64,000 bases of DNA from Lycorma delicatula (taxonomy: Eukaryota > Arthropoda > Insecta > Hemiptera > Fulgoridae), in assembly GCF_047948215.1 (NCBI RefSeq), contig NC_134465.1, positions 20,108,022 through 20,172,021 of the forward strand. The letters run 5' to 3'. Shown here piece by piece: positions 1-11,592 of the stretch (the stretch's first letter is position 1; each line of letters opens with the position of its first letter). Made by a program: the position numbers and the translations under genes. Below the pieces are notes generated by a model. That model searched no databases, was not told where the DNA came from, and saw only the letters and a program-made list of their open reading frames with translations.

Positions 1-145
1 TTCGGTCTTATGCTTTAGGCCGACCGAATGGGGTGGTGGCGGGAGAAATCCCAAGAAAACCAATCTACATAATGATGTTTGGCTTTAAAAAAAACTTATG
101 GTAGAATAATAAATATACAGTCTACTTATAAATATTTATAGTTTA

Positions 146-1600
146 CTAGCTCTACCCGCCACGCTTCGCTGTGGCACTTTGTGGTTGCACAATGAGCCAC
201 AGAAATGTGAAACAAAACAAAGCATACGTTTCATTTAATTTTGCAATACATGCGGATATACGATATATTTTGTTTTTCCACCGTCTGCGTAGATATAAAG
301 GCTATCTGGTTTGCCGACTCGGGAAGTTGCCCATGAGAGAAGCAATCCGCATCTAAATCTAAACCACACAATTCTAAAGATTGACCTTGAGCTTTATTGA
401 TTGTGATTGCAAATGCCAATAGAATTGAGAATAGCAATCTTTTAAATTAAAATGGTGTATCGGTCGGGATTATGGGTATTCGAGGAATGAGGACATCTTC
501 ACCTTTGAAAGGCCCAGTTAAAATCGTTGCTTCCACTACGTTATTCATTAATTTCTTAACTGCAAGTCGCGTGCCGTTGCAGAGTTTTGCCTGATTAATA
601 TTCCGCAACAGGATAATTGTCATTTTTTGATCGAACCGTTGCTAGAATCAATCTAATGAGGAATGTTTTCCCAGTTCCTCCTGGCGCATCCAAGAAGAAG
701 GTCCCCCCAACTCCGTCATTTATCATTGGCATTATGCGATCATAAATGCCTTTCTGTTCACGCGTTAATTTGGGAATGTTTGATTGGACATATGACTGAA
801 GATCACCAATGTTGTAACTCTGTTCACGGCGTAAATCCACATCAAATGAAGCAATCGCAGCTCGGATGGGTGCTGGCATTCCCAATTGACGAAGAACTTT
901 ATTTGCAGTAGCTAAGCACTTGTTTCAATATTTATCAATGCTTCGTTGTAAATGCCTTCTGTAAATTCCACGGTCATATTGGTATTTTCTAGGCGTACTC
1001 TATGCAAAATATCCTCAGCCATATGCGATCGATATCTTTCCCGTAACTCTGTGGGAGATGAAGGGAAGCAAGCGGTCAATATAATTGCGAATAATGCGCG
1101 AATTTGGTATGGATGTGCAGTGTTGCACGCGTCATTAATACATATATCCCACTGTTGGTCGTTTTCTAATAAATTCAGGGCTTGGTGAAAGGCGCAGCTC
1201 AATCACGACACGATCACACAAAAGTACCTCGATTAAAGTGAATATTTAATTCAGATTGTATAATAATCTGAATCAGATGCAAGTGGATACGTTTTTTTTT
1301 TTTTTTGTTAATAAACAATGTAATTGTGAACAGGTATTGTTTCACATGTGACTGCGGTTGTCGTTAGCTAGTATGGCGAGTGTTCCCCTCGCTTCCGTCA
1401 GATGGCGCGGTCACTGGTACACAGCTGACCGTTAAAAAACTGTTTTCTCGTGGTCGCGGGTACGTGACTGATGCAAAAAATAGAAAAAACAATCTTTGAT
1501 GCGGGCTATATATCGTGCTAAAATTTGAGCTCAATCGGTGCAGAACGTTTTGAGTTATTGAAGCGTACACAAACGAACTTAACATTTTTATATATAAAGA
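146..1600 (-). mobile_element. Helitron with both termini, internally deleted
   Basis: Read on the minus strand the element begins TCTTTATATATAAAAATG at 1600, directly after an A, and ends with CTAG at 149-146, directly before a T. This is the A|TC...CTRR|T arrangement of Helitrons, which insert between A and T. About 10 bases before CTAG lies a short hairpin (GCCAC, 8-base loop, GTGGC), as expected for a Helitron 3' end. The 1455-bp interior holds remnants of the Rep/helicase protein, but only helicase pieces, and no Rep nuclease motif was seen. It is best read as a non-autonomous deletion derivative. A second 5' end of the same family is at 2709-2828. Confidence 0.82.
231..1202 (-). pseudogene. 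Helitron PIF1-like helicase remnant
   Basis: Minus-strand frames give three helicase pieces in the correct order. 1202-912 matches the region before the ATPase core (FHQALNLLENDQQWD...). 885-595 carries GMPAPIRAA then the Walker A loop DAPGGTGKTFLI. 560-330 carries LCNGTRLAVKKL and then [18 protein letters not shown] with FSHGQL, the C-terminal motifs of Helitron helicases. The Walker B region and the following motifs are missing: sequence jumps from about 15 residues after Walker A straight to the LLRNIN/LCNGTRL region near 610, with a change of frame. In-frame stops and frameshifts elsewhere confirm that it is dead. Family assignment is firm from the motifs. Confidence 0.85.
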
Positions 1601-2191
1601 TTTGTGGGCTGCGAAAAAACCCTTAAGTCGTGCGAAAAAACACATCATTTTAAATGCTTACAAAAACAGAGTAATGCTTAAAAATTACAGAATAATCAAA
1701 CGGCGTTGATTTCAGATGTTAATAAACTACTAACGTAAGTAGAAGTTGTGCTGCTTCAGTGTACAACGTGATTCTCGAGTATGAATCTTCTAATGAATTA
1801 CGGTCTCCAAAGAAAACAAAACCCCGCAGGTCAATTGAGAAAAAGGTGAGATTTTGATAAAAACGCGATTCATAAAAAAACTACACGAATTTGAATTATT
1901 TAGAAATAGTTTAGTGGTGTATTGTATCATTTGGAAGAGAATTCGGTTATTGTCTTGGACAACGCTTCTTATCATTAAACGAAAAGAATTCCAGCCGTGT
2001 TATAGAAAAACAATGATATCAAAATGCGGCTTAGTTCAAAAGGAATAATTTTTGAAGAGGTTTAAGTTAATGTTCAATCATTGCAAAGGGTCTCGCGTAT
2101 TAAAAGTAATTATAGTCCGTATAAAATTGGTTTGACACACAACGCCATATTGGTAAGTCGTGTCTTTATTCGGCTTCTAACGAATATGTTT
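1601..2191. other. AT-rich stretch, nothing recognised
   Basis: No coding or repeat signature was recognised between the Helitron and the first SINE. Short open frames here lack any family motif and are probably chance. Confidence 0.4.
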
Positions 2192-2363
2192 GCCGGCCTC
2201 CGTGGCGCGAATGGTAACGTCTCGGACTTTAATCCGGTGGTTCCGAGTTGGAATCCCGGTCAAGCATGGCATTTTCATACGCTATAAATCATTCATATCA
2301 TCATCTGAAGCAATGCATAACGGTGGTTTCGGAGGTTAGAAAAAACAAAAAAAAAAAAACGAA
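2192..2363 (+). repeat. SINE1 (tRNA-derived), full-length
   Basis: It starts GCCGGCCTCCGTGGCGCGA (A-box-like), has a degraded B box (GAGTTGGAATCCCGG), then the family body CATGGCATTTTCATACGCTA and the terminal GGTTTCGGAGGTTAG, followed by an A-rich tail. The same layout recurs at least nine times in the window, in both orientations. It is a Pol III-type SINE and not a functional tRNA gene, because the anticodon and acceptor arms are not tRNA-like. Confidence 0.85.
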
Positions 2364-2708
2364 TACTTAGTTGTGTGGTTTCAGTGTTACTATTTGTGAA
2401 TTTTGTCATCCTTCTTGGTGGCTTTTCTTTTTGTTTTGGTGTTTTTTTTTTGTTTTTTTAAAATAAAATACAGATGTTTTAGCTGTTAAATATAATTCAA
2501 AGAAATTTGTTACTTAATCAGTTGTGCTTTTGTTTACATTGGCAACGGCCATACGGGCTCTTTGTGATTGGTCGTTGTGTTTGACAGCGGCCATCTTGCA
2601 TTGATCTGATTGGTTTTCCTTTGTTTACATTTCCATCTCATTTATTAGCCTCTTATTTATTAAAACACTGTACAAATTAAAAATAGATAGATAGATTTAT
2701 TAAAAATA
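2364..2708. other. AT-rich stretch, nothing recognised
   Basis: The SINE tail is followed by T/A-rich sequence. A moderately GC-richer segment at 2520-2640 contains TTGTTTACATT twice and two similar CGGCCAT words, but no element boundary could be fixed. Confidence 0.35.
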
Positions 2709-2828
2709 GATGAAAACAATCTCTGATGCGGGTTATATATCGTACTAAAATTTGAGCTCAATCGGTGCAGAACAGTTTGAGTTTTTGAAGCCGTACAAAA
2801 ACGAACTTAACATTTTTATATATATAGA
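2709..2828 (-). mobile_element. Helitron 5' terminus, second copy
   Basis: On the minus strand it begins TCTATATATATAAAAATG after an A and is about 90% similar over 120 bp to the 5' end of the Helitron ending at 1600. The shared words include GAGCTCAAATTTTAG and ATTGTTTTC. The similarity stops near 2709 and no CTRR 3' end was found, so it is either truncated or a shorter relative. Confidence 0.72.
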
Positions 2829-3159
2829 TTTACTACAATTTTGTCCATAGTATTTTCTATATTTCTCACAGAAGTGTATGTAAATAAATATTACATACAT
2901 CAATAAAAATATTTACATCAGCAAATATAAAAAAAACATCCGTTGAGCAGACAGAAAATAAATTTACCCTTACAATAAAATACACATTTCATCACTTAAT
3001 AAACAAACAAAAAAAAATCAACTTTTAATGATACAATAGCAGACGAACATAAATAATTCATATAAATTAATCATAAGTATAAAATACATTTAGATTACCC
3101 AACAAAATTATGTAAAAGTTTTACACAAAAGTACACAATTTTAGCAAGTATTTTTATTT

Positions 3160-3690
3160 ACTGGTACTAAGTAAAGGGAAGTATTATGATAGAAAAAATT
3201 TTAGTTTTCTGATTTCAACGGAAATATCCACTTTTATCATCCCTGAATGCATTTTGACTAATTTCGGTGTGACGTCTGTAAGTATGTCGCGTAACTCAGA
3301 AAAAATTAGCCATAAGATGTTGAAAGTTTGGATTTAGGACTGTTGTAACATCTAGTTGTGCACCTTCCCTTTTGATCGCAATCTATTGGCCAAAAGTGTC
3401 CAAAAAAGCCCAAATCCAAAACGTTTGGATTTTAGACTTTTCCTTAACTGCAGTAATAAGACCTCATTGAGAGGTTTTCAACTATATATCATATGCGGTA
3501 CTTATTTTCGTCGGTTCCAGAGTTATTGCCAAATAAAATTTTAATTAATGAAATTTTTGGATCTTACAAGGAGAAGGCATATCCATTCAAATCCGACTTC
3601 ATTTCCTTTTTTTTAATAACTTTTTTTTAATCTAAATATATCGATTTATTAATATTGTGATTGTAAAAAAAAAAAGATTACAATAAATAG
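3160..3690 (+). repeat. Repeat family B, copy 1
   Basis: Non-coding interspersed repeat found five times in the window (also 8640-9060, 10740-11135, 28815-29237, 30890-31655). Diagnostic words are TTTCAACGGAAATATCCA, CCCTTTTGATCGCAATC, AACTGCAGTAATAAG and GGTTCCAGAGTTATTGCC. No terminal repeats or open frame were identified, so the class is unknown. Confidence 0.75.
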
Positions 3691-3834
3691 TAATCCAATA
3701 ATAAAAATATTAAAAAAAAATTTCTTTATTAATAAAGAATTGAAGGATCGTATTTAACTTTCAAATGAAATAAGTTTTAGTCAAGTGCAGCAAAAAATGT
3801 GTATACGTATTTAATTTAGAAAGTGATATATGTC

Positions 3835-4225
3835 CACATCAGATTTTTTAATTGTTAATAAATGTGAGAAAAGTATGACCTTAAGTAGGCGAAATCGCGA
3901 GTTACTGAGGGTGACCTTGCTCTATAATCTCACCCTTGACCTTTGGAGTTGAAAATTTAACGGCATCAGTGCCCCATGTATAGAAATAATCTGACCAAGC
4001 TTGGTCAAAATTGGTTTTATAGTTCTGGAGATAGGTGATTTAGAGGCCAACACCGAACGTACGAACAAACGAACATAACATCCAGAAGATTTCCTTCCGG
4101 ATTTTTGGATTCCTTAGGTGTCAAAATGACAAGATCTGGTGAAAATCCTATATACCCAGATCGGATCGATTGCAATACTTTATTTTCTAGAGCTATTGGC
4201 GCTATCTAGAGGGGAAAGTAAAAAG
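3835..4225 (+). repeat. Repeat family C, copy 1
   Basis: Shares long stretches with 36740-37150 (+) and 40920-41370 (-). Diagnostic words are GAGGGTGACCTTGCTCTA, ATAATCTGACCAAG, CCGGATTTTTGGATTCC and TTAGGTGTCAAAATG. It lies about 150 bp beyond a family B copy; the two may be parts of one larger element. No coding content. Confidence 0.72.
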
Positions 4226-4360
4226 TAATTTTTTTTAATAATGCTAGCGATTACCGGGAGGTGAATCTGTTAAAATTAAAGAACCTAGAAATATATTTTT
4301 TCTCTTTTGTCAATTTCCCTTTTTGCTGCATCTTTTGTTTTCCTTCTATTTTTGAAATTA

Positions 4361-4445
4361 TCTCCGTGGCGGAGTGGTAGTGTCTCAGTCGTTCATCCGG
4401 AGGTTCCGGGTTCGAATACCGGTTAGGCATCGAATTTTTCATTTA
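4361..4445 (+). repeat. SINE1 fragment
   Basis: TCTCCGTGGCGGAGTGGTAG followed by a good B box (GGGTTCGAATACCGG) and the truncated body GGCATCGAATTTTTCATT. Only the tRNA-like head is present. Confidence 0.75.
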
Positions 4446-4829
4446 TTAATAATTTCCCTTTGAGCAAATGATCATCTAAAAAAGAAAAATCTTGAAACGA
4501 CTAAAAAAGACTGACCATTTAATAAAGAATTTAGTTACAGTTCTCGGAAATTAATCGACCATTATTTTTTTTTTATTATTTCATCTTAATTCTCATTAAA
4601 AAAAAAACAAGTTTGATTTTAATTTTTACAAAATAATATAATAATGAATTATTAGTAATTTTTATGTTTACTTTAATAGAATATTTTGTAGTCTACATGC
4701 TAACCATGACAAATTATAAGATATATGTTATTTCTTATATATCAGACTATATCTTTTATGTCATCGTATATAAATATGAATATGCATATATGCTAAAAAA
4801 CACATATTAATAAAAAAATATTTTTCCAT
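4446..4829. other. AT-rich stretch, nothing recognised
   Basis: Strongly A+T rich, with no coding, tRNA-like or terminal-repeat signal. Confidence 0.4.
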
Positions 4830-5800
4830 ATGCGAAATCTCTGCCAGCCGCCACTAGGCCCGCTCTGACGACAAGTGCGAGGCTTTCACCCGCTAAAAAA
4901 CACTCCCCTCTAGTCACGCAGGGTCCAGACCTAATCCACACGGTGTGTACGCGCAACAATCCGGGCGTTCTTATCAACGAATTAGAATAGCCAGAGCGAC
5001 GTTCCTAAAGGTTTATCGGCGAACGACGACTCCGAGGAGTCCCTGCCGTCCACCCCTAAAGCTGGCCGCCCGCAGCCATCCGGTATCGGTTGCTCCGCCT
5101 CAGGTCAACTATACAGACTTCCAACCTGCCTGCCCCTCTCCTTCGCTGCCTTGTTTCGAATTACGGCTGACAGCGCAGTCGTTACTCTCGTCCAAGCATC
5201 TCTGTCACCCATCACACTTATTATATTATCATAAGAAAAAAAAAAAAATATTATTATTTTTTATTAACCTCCAGGTCCACAGTCAAGCAGTTCTTTCCGC
5301 AGAGGATGAGATGAGTGTTTTGTAGCGCGTGTGAAAGATGCCATGCCTGACCGGGATTCGAACTCAGAACCTCCGAGTGAAAGGCCGAGACGCTACCACT
5401 CGCGCCACAGAGGCCGGCATAATCGTGGCCGGAGCGCCACGGCTCCCCACAAGCATAGCAGCATCTTGTGGTACTCATACTTATACGGTACAAGTAATCT
5501 TGAAAGCATCAGTGCCCTGATAGAAACCGGGTGAACCCGTAAGAGCGGAAGCACGGTGATATCCACCGTGTTTCCACTCTTTCCAGCTCCTGACGTCACT
5601 GATGAGCCGGTGTGTCCACCGTCCCGTCACCGCCGCATTCCACCTGTCGTTCCAAGCACTGAACATCTCGTCGATAGCCACTTTCCTCTCACTCCTCGAA
5701 GCAATAGAATGTCCATCTTGGCATGGCAGGTCAATCGATGGCACACTAGCTATGACTGACGTACGTCGCCTCTGTACCTATCGATCGGTACCCTGCTTAA
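4830..5800 (-). mobile_element. R1-type LINE, 3' end, interrupted by a SINE
   Basis: The minus strand carries the C-terminal part of ORF2. It reads WNAAVTGRWTHRLISDVRSW (about 5650), then, after a frameshift, the GHG-like region and CCYACGEPWRSGHDYA, which resembles the zinc-knuckle of R1-clade ORF2 proteins. After a nested SINE (5255-5418) the protein resumes as RDAWTRVTTALSAVIRNKA and stops. The GC-rich 3' UTR ends TTTTTTAGCGGGTGAAAGCC...GGCGGCTGGCAGAG near 4840. The same 3' UTR closes the LINE at 34500-34640, so both belong to one family. The copy is 5' truncated and frameshifted. Confidence 0.75.
5255..5418 (-). repeat. SINE1 nested in an R1-type LINE
   Basis: Reverse-complement SINE1 from GCCGGCCTCTGTGGCGCGA (5418) through a B box (GAGTTCGAATCCCGG) to the terminal GGAGGTTAATAAAAAA. 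It interrupts the LINE reading frame between the zinc-knuckle and the C-terminal helix, so it is younger than the LINE. Confidence 0.85.
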
Positions 5801-6600
5801 AGTATAATTTATTTAAAGTTATTTATATTTCCGGCCTGGCTTGGGGGTCATCATTTCTCTATCTATTTATTTTTTATAAAAATTTTCTAAACATAAATTT
5901 CGTTAACTTTTCAAATTTAGCCTTTTTATAAATTCGATCTTGAGTGAATTTGTTAAATTCTTTTATATACTTTTCAAAACATTTTTAGCTAGGTTCAGAC
6001 ATTTTTGGAAGTTCTATAAATTTCCAAAATGTAATAACGTTCGAAAATGTTGTACAATATTTCCAAATGTTACAGAATTTTAATCTTTTATAATGTTTTT
6101 ATGATTTTCATCCTTCTCGTAGCGGTTGCAGTAGTATTGTCTTAACACTCAAAGTATTTTATTTAGTATGTAAAATTGTCCAAAGTTTGGTTGAAATCAG
6201 TCCTGTTGTTAGGAAAACATATGGAACAAACTTACATACGTACAATTATTTTTATTTAATATTAATACTATGGAAAATTGTCAATGAATATTTTGTAAAA
6301 CTAAAAATTTAATAAAAGTTAAAATCCATTTTTGTTCTAAATAATGAAGTCGTAAAAATATTTTATTTACCCTAATAGATATTTATTAATTAAATTATTT
6401 TTTAATTCTTCTTTTACAGCATTATTTTATGCTGTTTTTAACTATTTATTTTATTCACATAAAAACAACATGCTAACTAACAACAGATACTAACGTGTAT
6501 TTTAAAATGAATATCGGGGTTTTAAAGTTATGTAATATTTATTAAGTTTTACTTACATTAATAAATTATACGTGAAACGAAAGAGTAATTTAAACAGTTT
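5801..6600. other. AT-rich stretch, nothing recognised
   Basis: No open frame with recognisable motifs and no repeat shared with the rest of the window was noticed. Confidence 0.35.
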
Positions 6601-6603
6601 TTC

Positions 6604-7205
6604 CTATAAGTGTTCAATGCGAGTACTATTTGTCACACGGCACACATCCAGCCGATAAGAGAGTTCTTCCCGTACTTTATTCAGCATGTATGGAGAAATT
6701 GATGCGACTGCTGCTTCAATTCTGTGTCTGAAGTCGGGTAACGGTAGCACATACACTTGATCCTTTATAAATTCCCCAAGAAAAAATATCACAGGGTCAG
6801 ATCGGGCGAAAGTGGACGCCACGACAAACAAGCCCTGTTATCTGATCCCTGGCGGCCGATCGGGGAATAATTCATTCAACCAATCACGTACAGCGTTGTG
6901 CCAATGAAAAGGCGCACCATCTTATTGCCAAATAAAATTCTGCGGTTCGTATTGCAGTCGAGAAAAGAGCCATATTTGTAGCGTATTAATACAGTTTATT
7001 CCAGACACACTAGCTTCCGCGAAAAAGAACTGCCCGTAAACATGCTGTCGGGATACGGCACAAAGAACATTCAGTTTTAGGGAGTCCCATTTATACTGCG
7101 ACATTTCGTGAGGGTTTTCTGATCCCCAGATATGCATAATATGAGTGTTAACTTTTTATTAACATGAAATATTGATTCGTCAACAAATTCCAAAGTACTG
7201 CAAGT
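6604..7205 (-). pseudogene. Tc1/mariner-type transposase remnant
   Basis: Minus strand: FVDESIFHVNKKLTL around the first catalytic Asp (about 7180), then the WGSENPHE region, VYGQFFFAEASVSGI, and the second Asp in QNFIWQ*DGAPFHWHN with a stop just before it. The C-terminus is RLDVCRVTNSTRIEHL, ending at a stop at 6604. The third catalytic region has degraded to ARSDPVIFFLG, where SPDLxxxDFFLWG is normal. N-terminal DNA-binding helices are absent. Frameshifts and stops make it a dead fragment. Confidence 0.82.
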
Positions 7206-7950
7206 GCAGGTTTTAATGCTTGTACTCAACTAAAACTGTTTGAATTTCTCTTTATTATAAATCTCCAAGAGTACTTGATTAATTTAATTGAAATTTAGAT
7301 ATTCTGTAGTAGTATATCTGAAGTTGTGTATGTTAGAATTTGATGAATATTAGTTAATCTCGATTTGAGATTATGTTGAATTTGTATTAATCTATTTTTT
7401 ATACGCACGGCGAGTGAGTTAAAACTTTACGCTCGTGTGTAGGATTTACTCATTAATCTAACGTATGTAATGCGTAGTTCTCTGAAAATCAGTGTACTTC
7501 TGACTGCAAAATAGTGAAGAAAATCGTAAACGAAAAGTCAATCCACTTTTTATTTTTATTACATTAATTTACTGCCTCACGTATGTGTCCTAGACATTCT
7601 TAGCGTTAAAAAACATAAAACTACATCTCAATTAAAATGTTTTCTATGTAAGTAATGATGTTCATTATAAGCTTTTCCCTTTGATGAACAGAACAAAGGT
7701 AGAACTTAATATTAATTTAATTTCTGTCAGTTTATTGTGTTAATATGGATGAATTTACAATACACTCAGTAAAGATGGCAGTGCAAACTAATTCACTCCT
7801 CATTTTTCTTGAAAATTTGCAATAAAAAATTGATATTCTTTGAAATAGATATGCCATTCCAAAAAAAATGATTGCAATTACACAAGTAATTGCAATAATA
7901 TGATTTCTTTTATTCGATAAAGGGATGGGTGAGGGTTTTAAAAGGGGCTA
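7206..7950. other. AT-rich stretch, nothing recognised
   Basis: No supported gene or repeat. It could be the eroded remainder of the mariner copy, but no terminal repeat was found. Confidence 0.35.
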
Positions 7951-7951
7951 T

Positions 7952-8600
7952 TAGGTAGATTTCATAAGAAAGTGCCACGATTTGACTTCCAAAAAATTTC
8001 GTCATGTCTTCGCGTTTTACATCCCCCAGACCCAAAATCACCGTCAGCTCAACAGTTTATACATATATATATTAATTTTTTTTCACTTCCTTGTGTGCAC
8101 AATAACTGCCGTAATTTAACGCCAATCACTTTCAAATTATTCCGTAAAAAACTCAAACCAAAATTTCGATCGAATTTGTTAACGGCAAAAATCGGACCAT
8201 GGGAGTAGAAATGGAGTAGCTTTTTCGAAAAAAACAAAATATTAATATAACCTTTTCATTAAGTAAAATATCGAATTTGTTTAAAGTTCCTACGATTCTT
8301 TGAATAAAATCCTAAAACTTATGTACGTAAAGTTTTTTGATATCACCAACTATTGGCTCTGGGTGTGGAAAAAATGGAGTTTAGGAGAAAAGAAATCGTA
8401 TCTTCCTTAATAGGCACAGTATCGCATCGGTCTAAAGTGGTCGTTAGTCCTCTAAACATTACCTAACACATTTATCTGAAACAATTTTTGATATGACCAA
8501 CCTGTACGGCAAGGGATGACCAAAATGTTGCTGGAATTGTAAGACGGGCTTGTCGTATACTAAACATGTGTAACTTTTTTTCACATTCAACCATTGTCAT
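7952..8600 (+). repeat. Repeat family D, copy 1
   Basis: Direct repeat of 9650-10200. Shared blocks include AGGTAGATTTCATAAGAAA, TTTTTTGATATCACCAACTA, TAAAGTGGTCGTTAGTC and GGGCTTGTCGTAT. No long open frame. Each D copy is followed by an inverted family B copy, so D and B may form one composite unit. Confidence 0.72.
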
Positions 8601-8639
8601 ACTGAGTAAATCTGAAGTTTTATTTAACTTTAAGGTGGA

Positions 8640-9060
8640 AATTTTTTTTCAACTTTTTTTAAAAATTTAACTATAATTATGATTTATTAGTAATTATTAA
8701 CCTCTGATTGTAAAAAAGTTTTATAATAAATAATAATAATTCAATAATAACAATAAAAAAAAGATGGAAAAAAAGAAACTATTAGTGAAATAAAATTTTA
8801 TATACTTTTCATTAAAAAAAAAGAAAAAAACAAGAATATGAAGTCGAATTCAAACCGACGTACCTTCTTCTCCTTGTAAGAGCCAAATAATTCATTTATT
8901 AAAATTTTTTATTTGGCTATAACTTTGGAACCACTGAAAATAAGTACTACTTATAATATGTGGTTGAAAAGCTCTCAATGACGGCTTATTACTGCGGTTA
9001 AGAAAACCTCCAAAATCCAAATGTTTTGGATATTTGCTATAGAAAAAAGATAACAACCCT
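8640..9060 (-). repeat. Repeat family B, copy 2
   Basis: Reverse-complement family B, with AAAGCTCTCAATGACGGC, TTATTACTGCGG and a poly-A/T-rich flank. It lacks the part of B that carries the TTTTGATTGCAATCG segment. Confidence 0.7.
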
Positions 9061-9649
9061 GATGTACAAAGTTATATATATATATTTTTAAATTATATAT
9101 ATAATAAAAAATATTATTATATTTTCTATTTAAAAATAAGAGATTATTTAAGAATTAAAGAGATATAACATTTCATTTAATAGAACGTAATAATATTAAA
9201 AATGTCTATCTTATAAAAACAAAATTTATAAAAAATACGAATAATACCCGTGTAATGACACGCTTATAATAAATTATAATTTTGTGAAAAACAAATTTAA
9301 AATTAATATTATATTTTAATACAATACGAATAGGATACGGCAGCTTACCCTTTAATATCAACGCATCACTTAATATTTAAATAACTTGAAAATAATGACG
9401 TGATATTTAATAATTAAAGGTCCGATGTTTAACATAAACGCGGTATTGATTTTAAATGGACTTTTATTCAAAATCAGTAACATATCTTTAAGAATTAAAA
9501 ATAAATTATTGTTTTCATTTTTATGTAAAATATCTATTTCTCAAACCAAATGAATTATCCTACTTTAAGGGACTGTAAATGAGTAAAACCCCCCCAAATT
9601 ACAAAATAGTTTGTTTCATTATATTTTTGAACAATCTAATCAATGCCTT
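9061..9649. other. AT-rich stretch, nothing recognised
   Basis: Very A+T-rich sequence with no coding or structured element recognised. Confidence 0.4.
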
Positions 9650-10200
9650 AGGTAGATTTCATAAGAAATCTGCCTATTGTAATGGTTACCATGACTCGAC
9701 TTTCAGGAAATTTCGACATATCTTCGCATTTCACAGCCATCAGATCCCAAAACCACCGTCAGCTCAAAAGTTTATATATTTCACTTGTGAACACGATAAC
9801 TGCAGTAATTTTGCGCCAATCACTTTCAAATTGTTCCTAAAATTCGTTTGAAGTTCCTACTACTTTTTCGATAAGGGCCTAAACTAATGTAAGTAAAGTT
9901 TTTTGATATCACCAACTATTGGCCCAGGGGATGGTAAAAAAGGGTTTTCGAAGACAAATAATCATAACTTCTTTAATAGGTACAGTAAAGAATCGGTATA
10001 AAGTGGTCGTTAGTCTTGTAAACATTACCTAAAAGTTTTGTCTGAAACAAGAATATGACCAAAAATTATGGCAAGAGATGGCCAAAAGTTTTCTGGATTT
10101 GTAAGAAGATGGGCTTGTCGTATGCTAAACATGTGAAACTTGTCGTATTTAGTAATTTGAAGTTTTTCTTCATTTTAACGTGGAAATCTTTTTTTTCTCC
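9650..10200 (+). repeat. Repeat family D, copy 2
   Basis: Second copy of family D, collinear with 7952-8600 but missing about 90 bp of its middle. It begins AGGTAGATTTCATAAGAAA and ends near GGGCTTGTCGTATGCTAAAC. Confidence 0.72.
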
Positions 10201-10739
10201 CTACATAGCATCGGTGAAATCTACTTGGAATTTTTTTTATTTCTAGGCGATATGGTTTATTTAAAGCGCGTTATAAACTTTTCATTGTACAATACTATTA
10301 AAAAAAAATCTGCCAAAGTTGTGATGCTTAGAATCTGTTATTCATTCAAATACATAATGGAACAGTAATGAAAATAAACTAGAAAATATTTTTAAACTTT
10401 CATGGCTCCTCCGCTCCCAGTATTGCCCTCAAATTACAAAACTGCTACTATGCGTAGAAGGACATCAAAGAAATCTGTTAAAATTTATGCGATAAATAAA
10501 AAGATTATTTTTTCGATTTTTGAGAAGGGAGCAATTTGGAGCAATCTTTTTTTTTAATGGTGAGTTTAGCCTACTCGCATGTACTGAGTTTAATTTAAAG
10601 TAGGTTTATGATTTCAAAATTTGGGGAAAATTTATTCCAATATACTATATCCCATCTTCTGCAGATATTGTACCTAAAAATTTTACTAACAATTTGTTCC
10701 TTATAAATTAGTCTCTAAACAAAATTTCATCAAAATCAT
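10201..10739. other. Unassigned AT-rich stretch
   Basis: Sits between a D copy and an inverted B copy. If D and B are one unit, this is the extra internal sequence of that unit. No coding motif. Confidence 0.3.
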
Positions 10740-11135
10740 TTCATCCAGTCAAACGTCATAACTCTGGAACCAAGGAAAATAAGTACCACTTATGATATAG
10801 CGTTGAAAAGCTCTCGATGAGGACTTATTACTGCAGCTAAGAAAATGCCCAAAATCCAAGTTTCGGGGATTTTGGGCTTTTTTGGACACCTTTGGTTCAG
10901 TCGATTGCAATCAAAAGGGGAGGTGCACAGCTAAATGTTACAAAAATTCTAAATCCAAAATTTCAACATCCTACGGCTAATCGTTTTTGAGTTATGCAAT
11001 ACGAACATACAGACGTCACGCGGAACTAGTCAAATTGGATTCAGGGATGGTCAAAATGGATATTTCCGCTGAAATCTGATAACCGATATTTTGTGATCAC
11101 AATACTTCCTTTACTTCATACAAGTAGATAAAACT
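10740..11135 (-). repeat. Repeat family B, copy 3
   Basis: Reverse-complement family B. It has ACTCTGGAACCAAGGAAAAT, TATTACTGCAGCTAAG, ATTGCAATCAAAAGGGGAGG and, at its end, ACTTCCTTTACTTCATACAA. It is one of the better preserved copies. Confidence 0.75.
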
Positions 11136-11397
11136 GATTTTGTTAACTTTTTAAAAATTACTGAAAAATATCAGTTTTTTTAATTTTCGAAATGTTTAAT
11201 ATTAATGATTCATTAAAAAACTTTGTATCTGATTCAGAGACTGAGAAATTTATTTTAAAACTATGTACTTAGTGTGTTCAGTTGTTTTTTAACAGTTGAA
11301 ATCATACAAAATAATAATATTGTTGAAAATCATGTTAATTTTATAATGTAGTCTATGTCATGGATTGAATAGATATTTCAAGAATAATATATTAAGA

Positions 11398-11552
11398 AGC
11401 CGGTCTCCGTGGCGCGAGTGATAGCGTCTCGGCCTTTCCCGGAGGTCCTGGGTTCAAATCCCGATTAGGCATGGCATTTTTCACACACGCTACAAAGCAT
11501 TCATCTCATCCTCTGCGAAAAAAAATGCTTAACTGCGAACCCGGAGGTTAAA
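11398..11552 (+). repeat. SINE1 with A-rich tail
   Basis: GCCGGTCTCCGTGGCGCGA, a B box (GGGTTCAAATCCCGA), the body CATGGCATTTTTCACACACG and GGAGGTTAAAC, followed by A(12) and a TA microsatellite at 11566-11592. Confidence 0.85.
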
Positions 11553-11556
11553 CAAA

Positions 11557-11565
<9 letters not shown>

Positions 11566-11587
<22 letters not shown>

Positions 11588-11592
11588 TATTA
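11566..11592. repeat. (TA)n microsatellite after SINE tail
   Basis: An uninterrupted run of TA dinucleotides grown from the A-rich SINE tail. Confidence 0.9.

Noticed and set aside
2192..2363. CRISPR-like regularly spaced repeats
   Set aside because: The recurrent unit is a dispersed SINE; spacing is irregular and copies are in both orientations.
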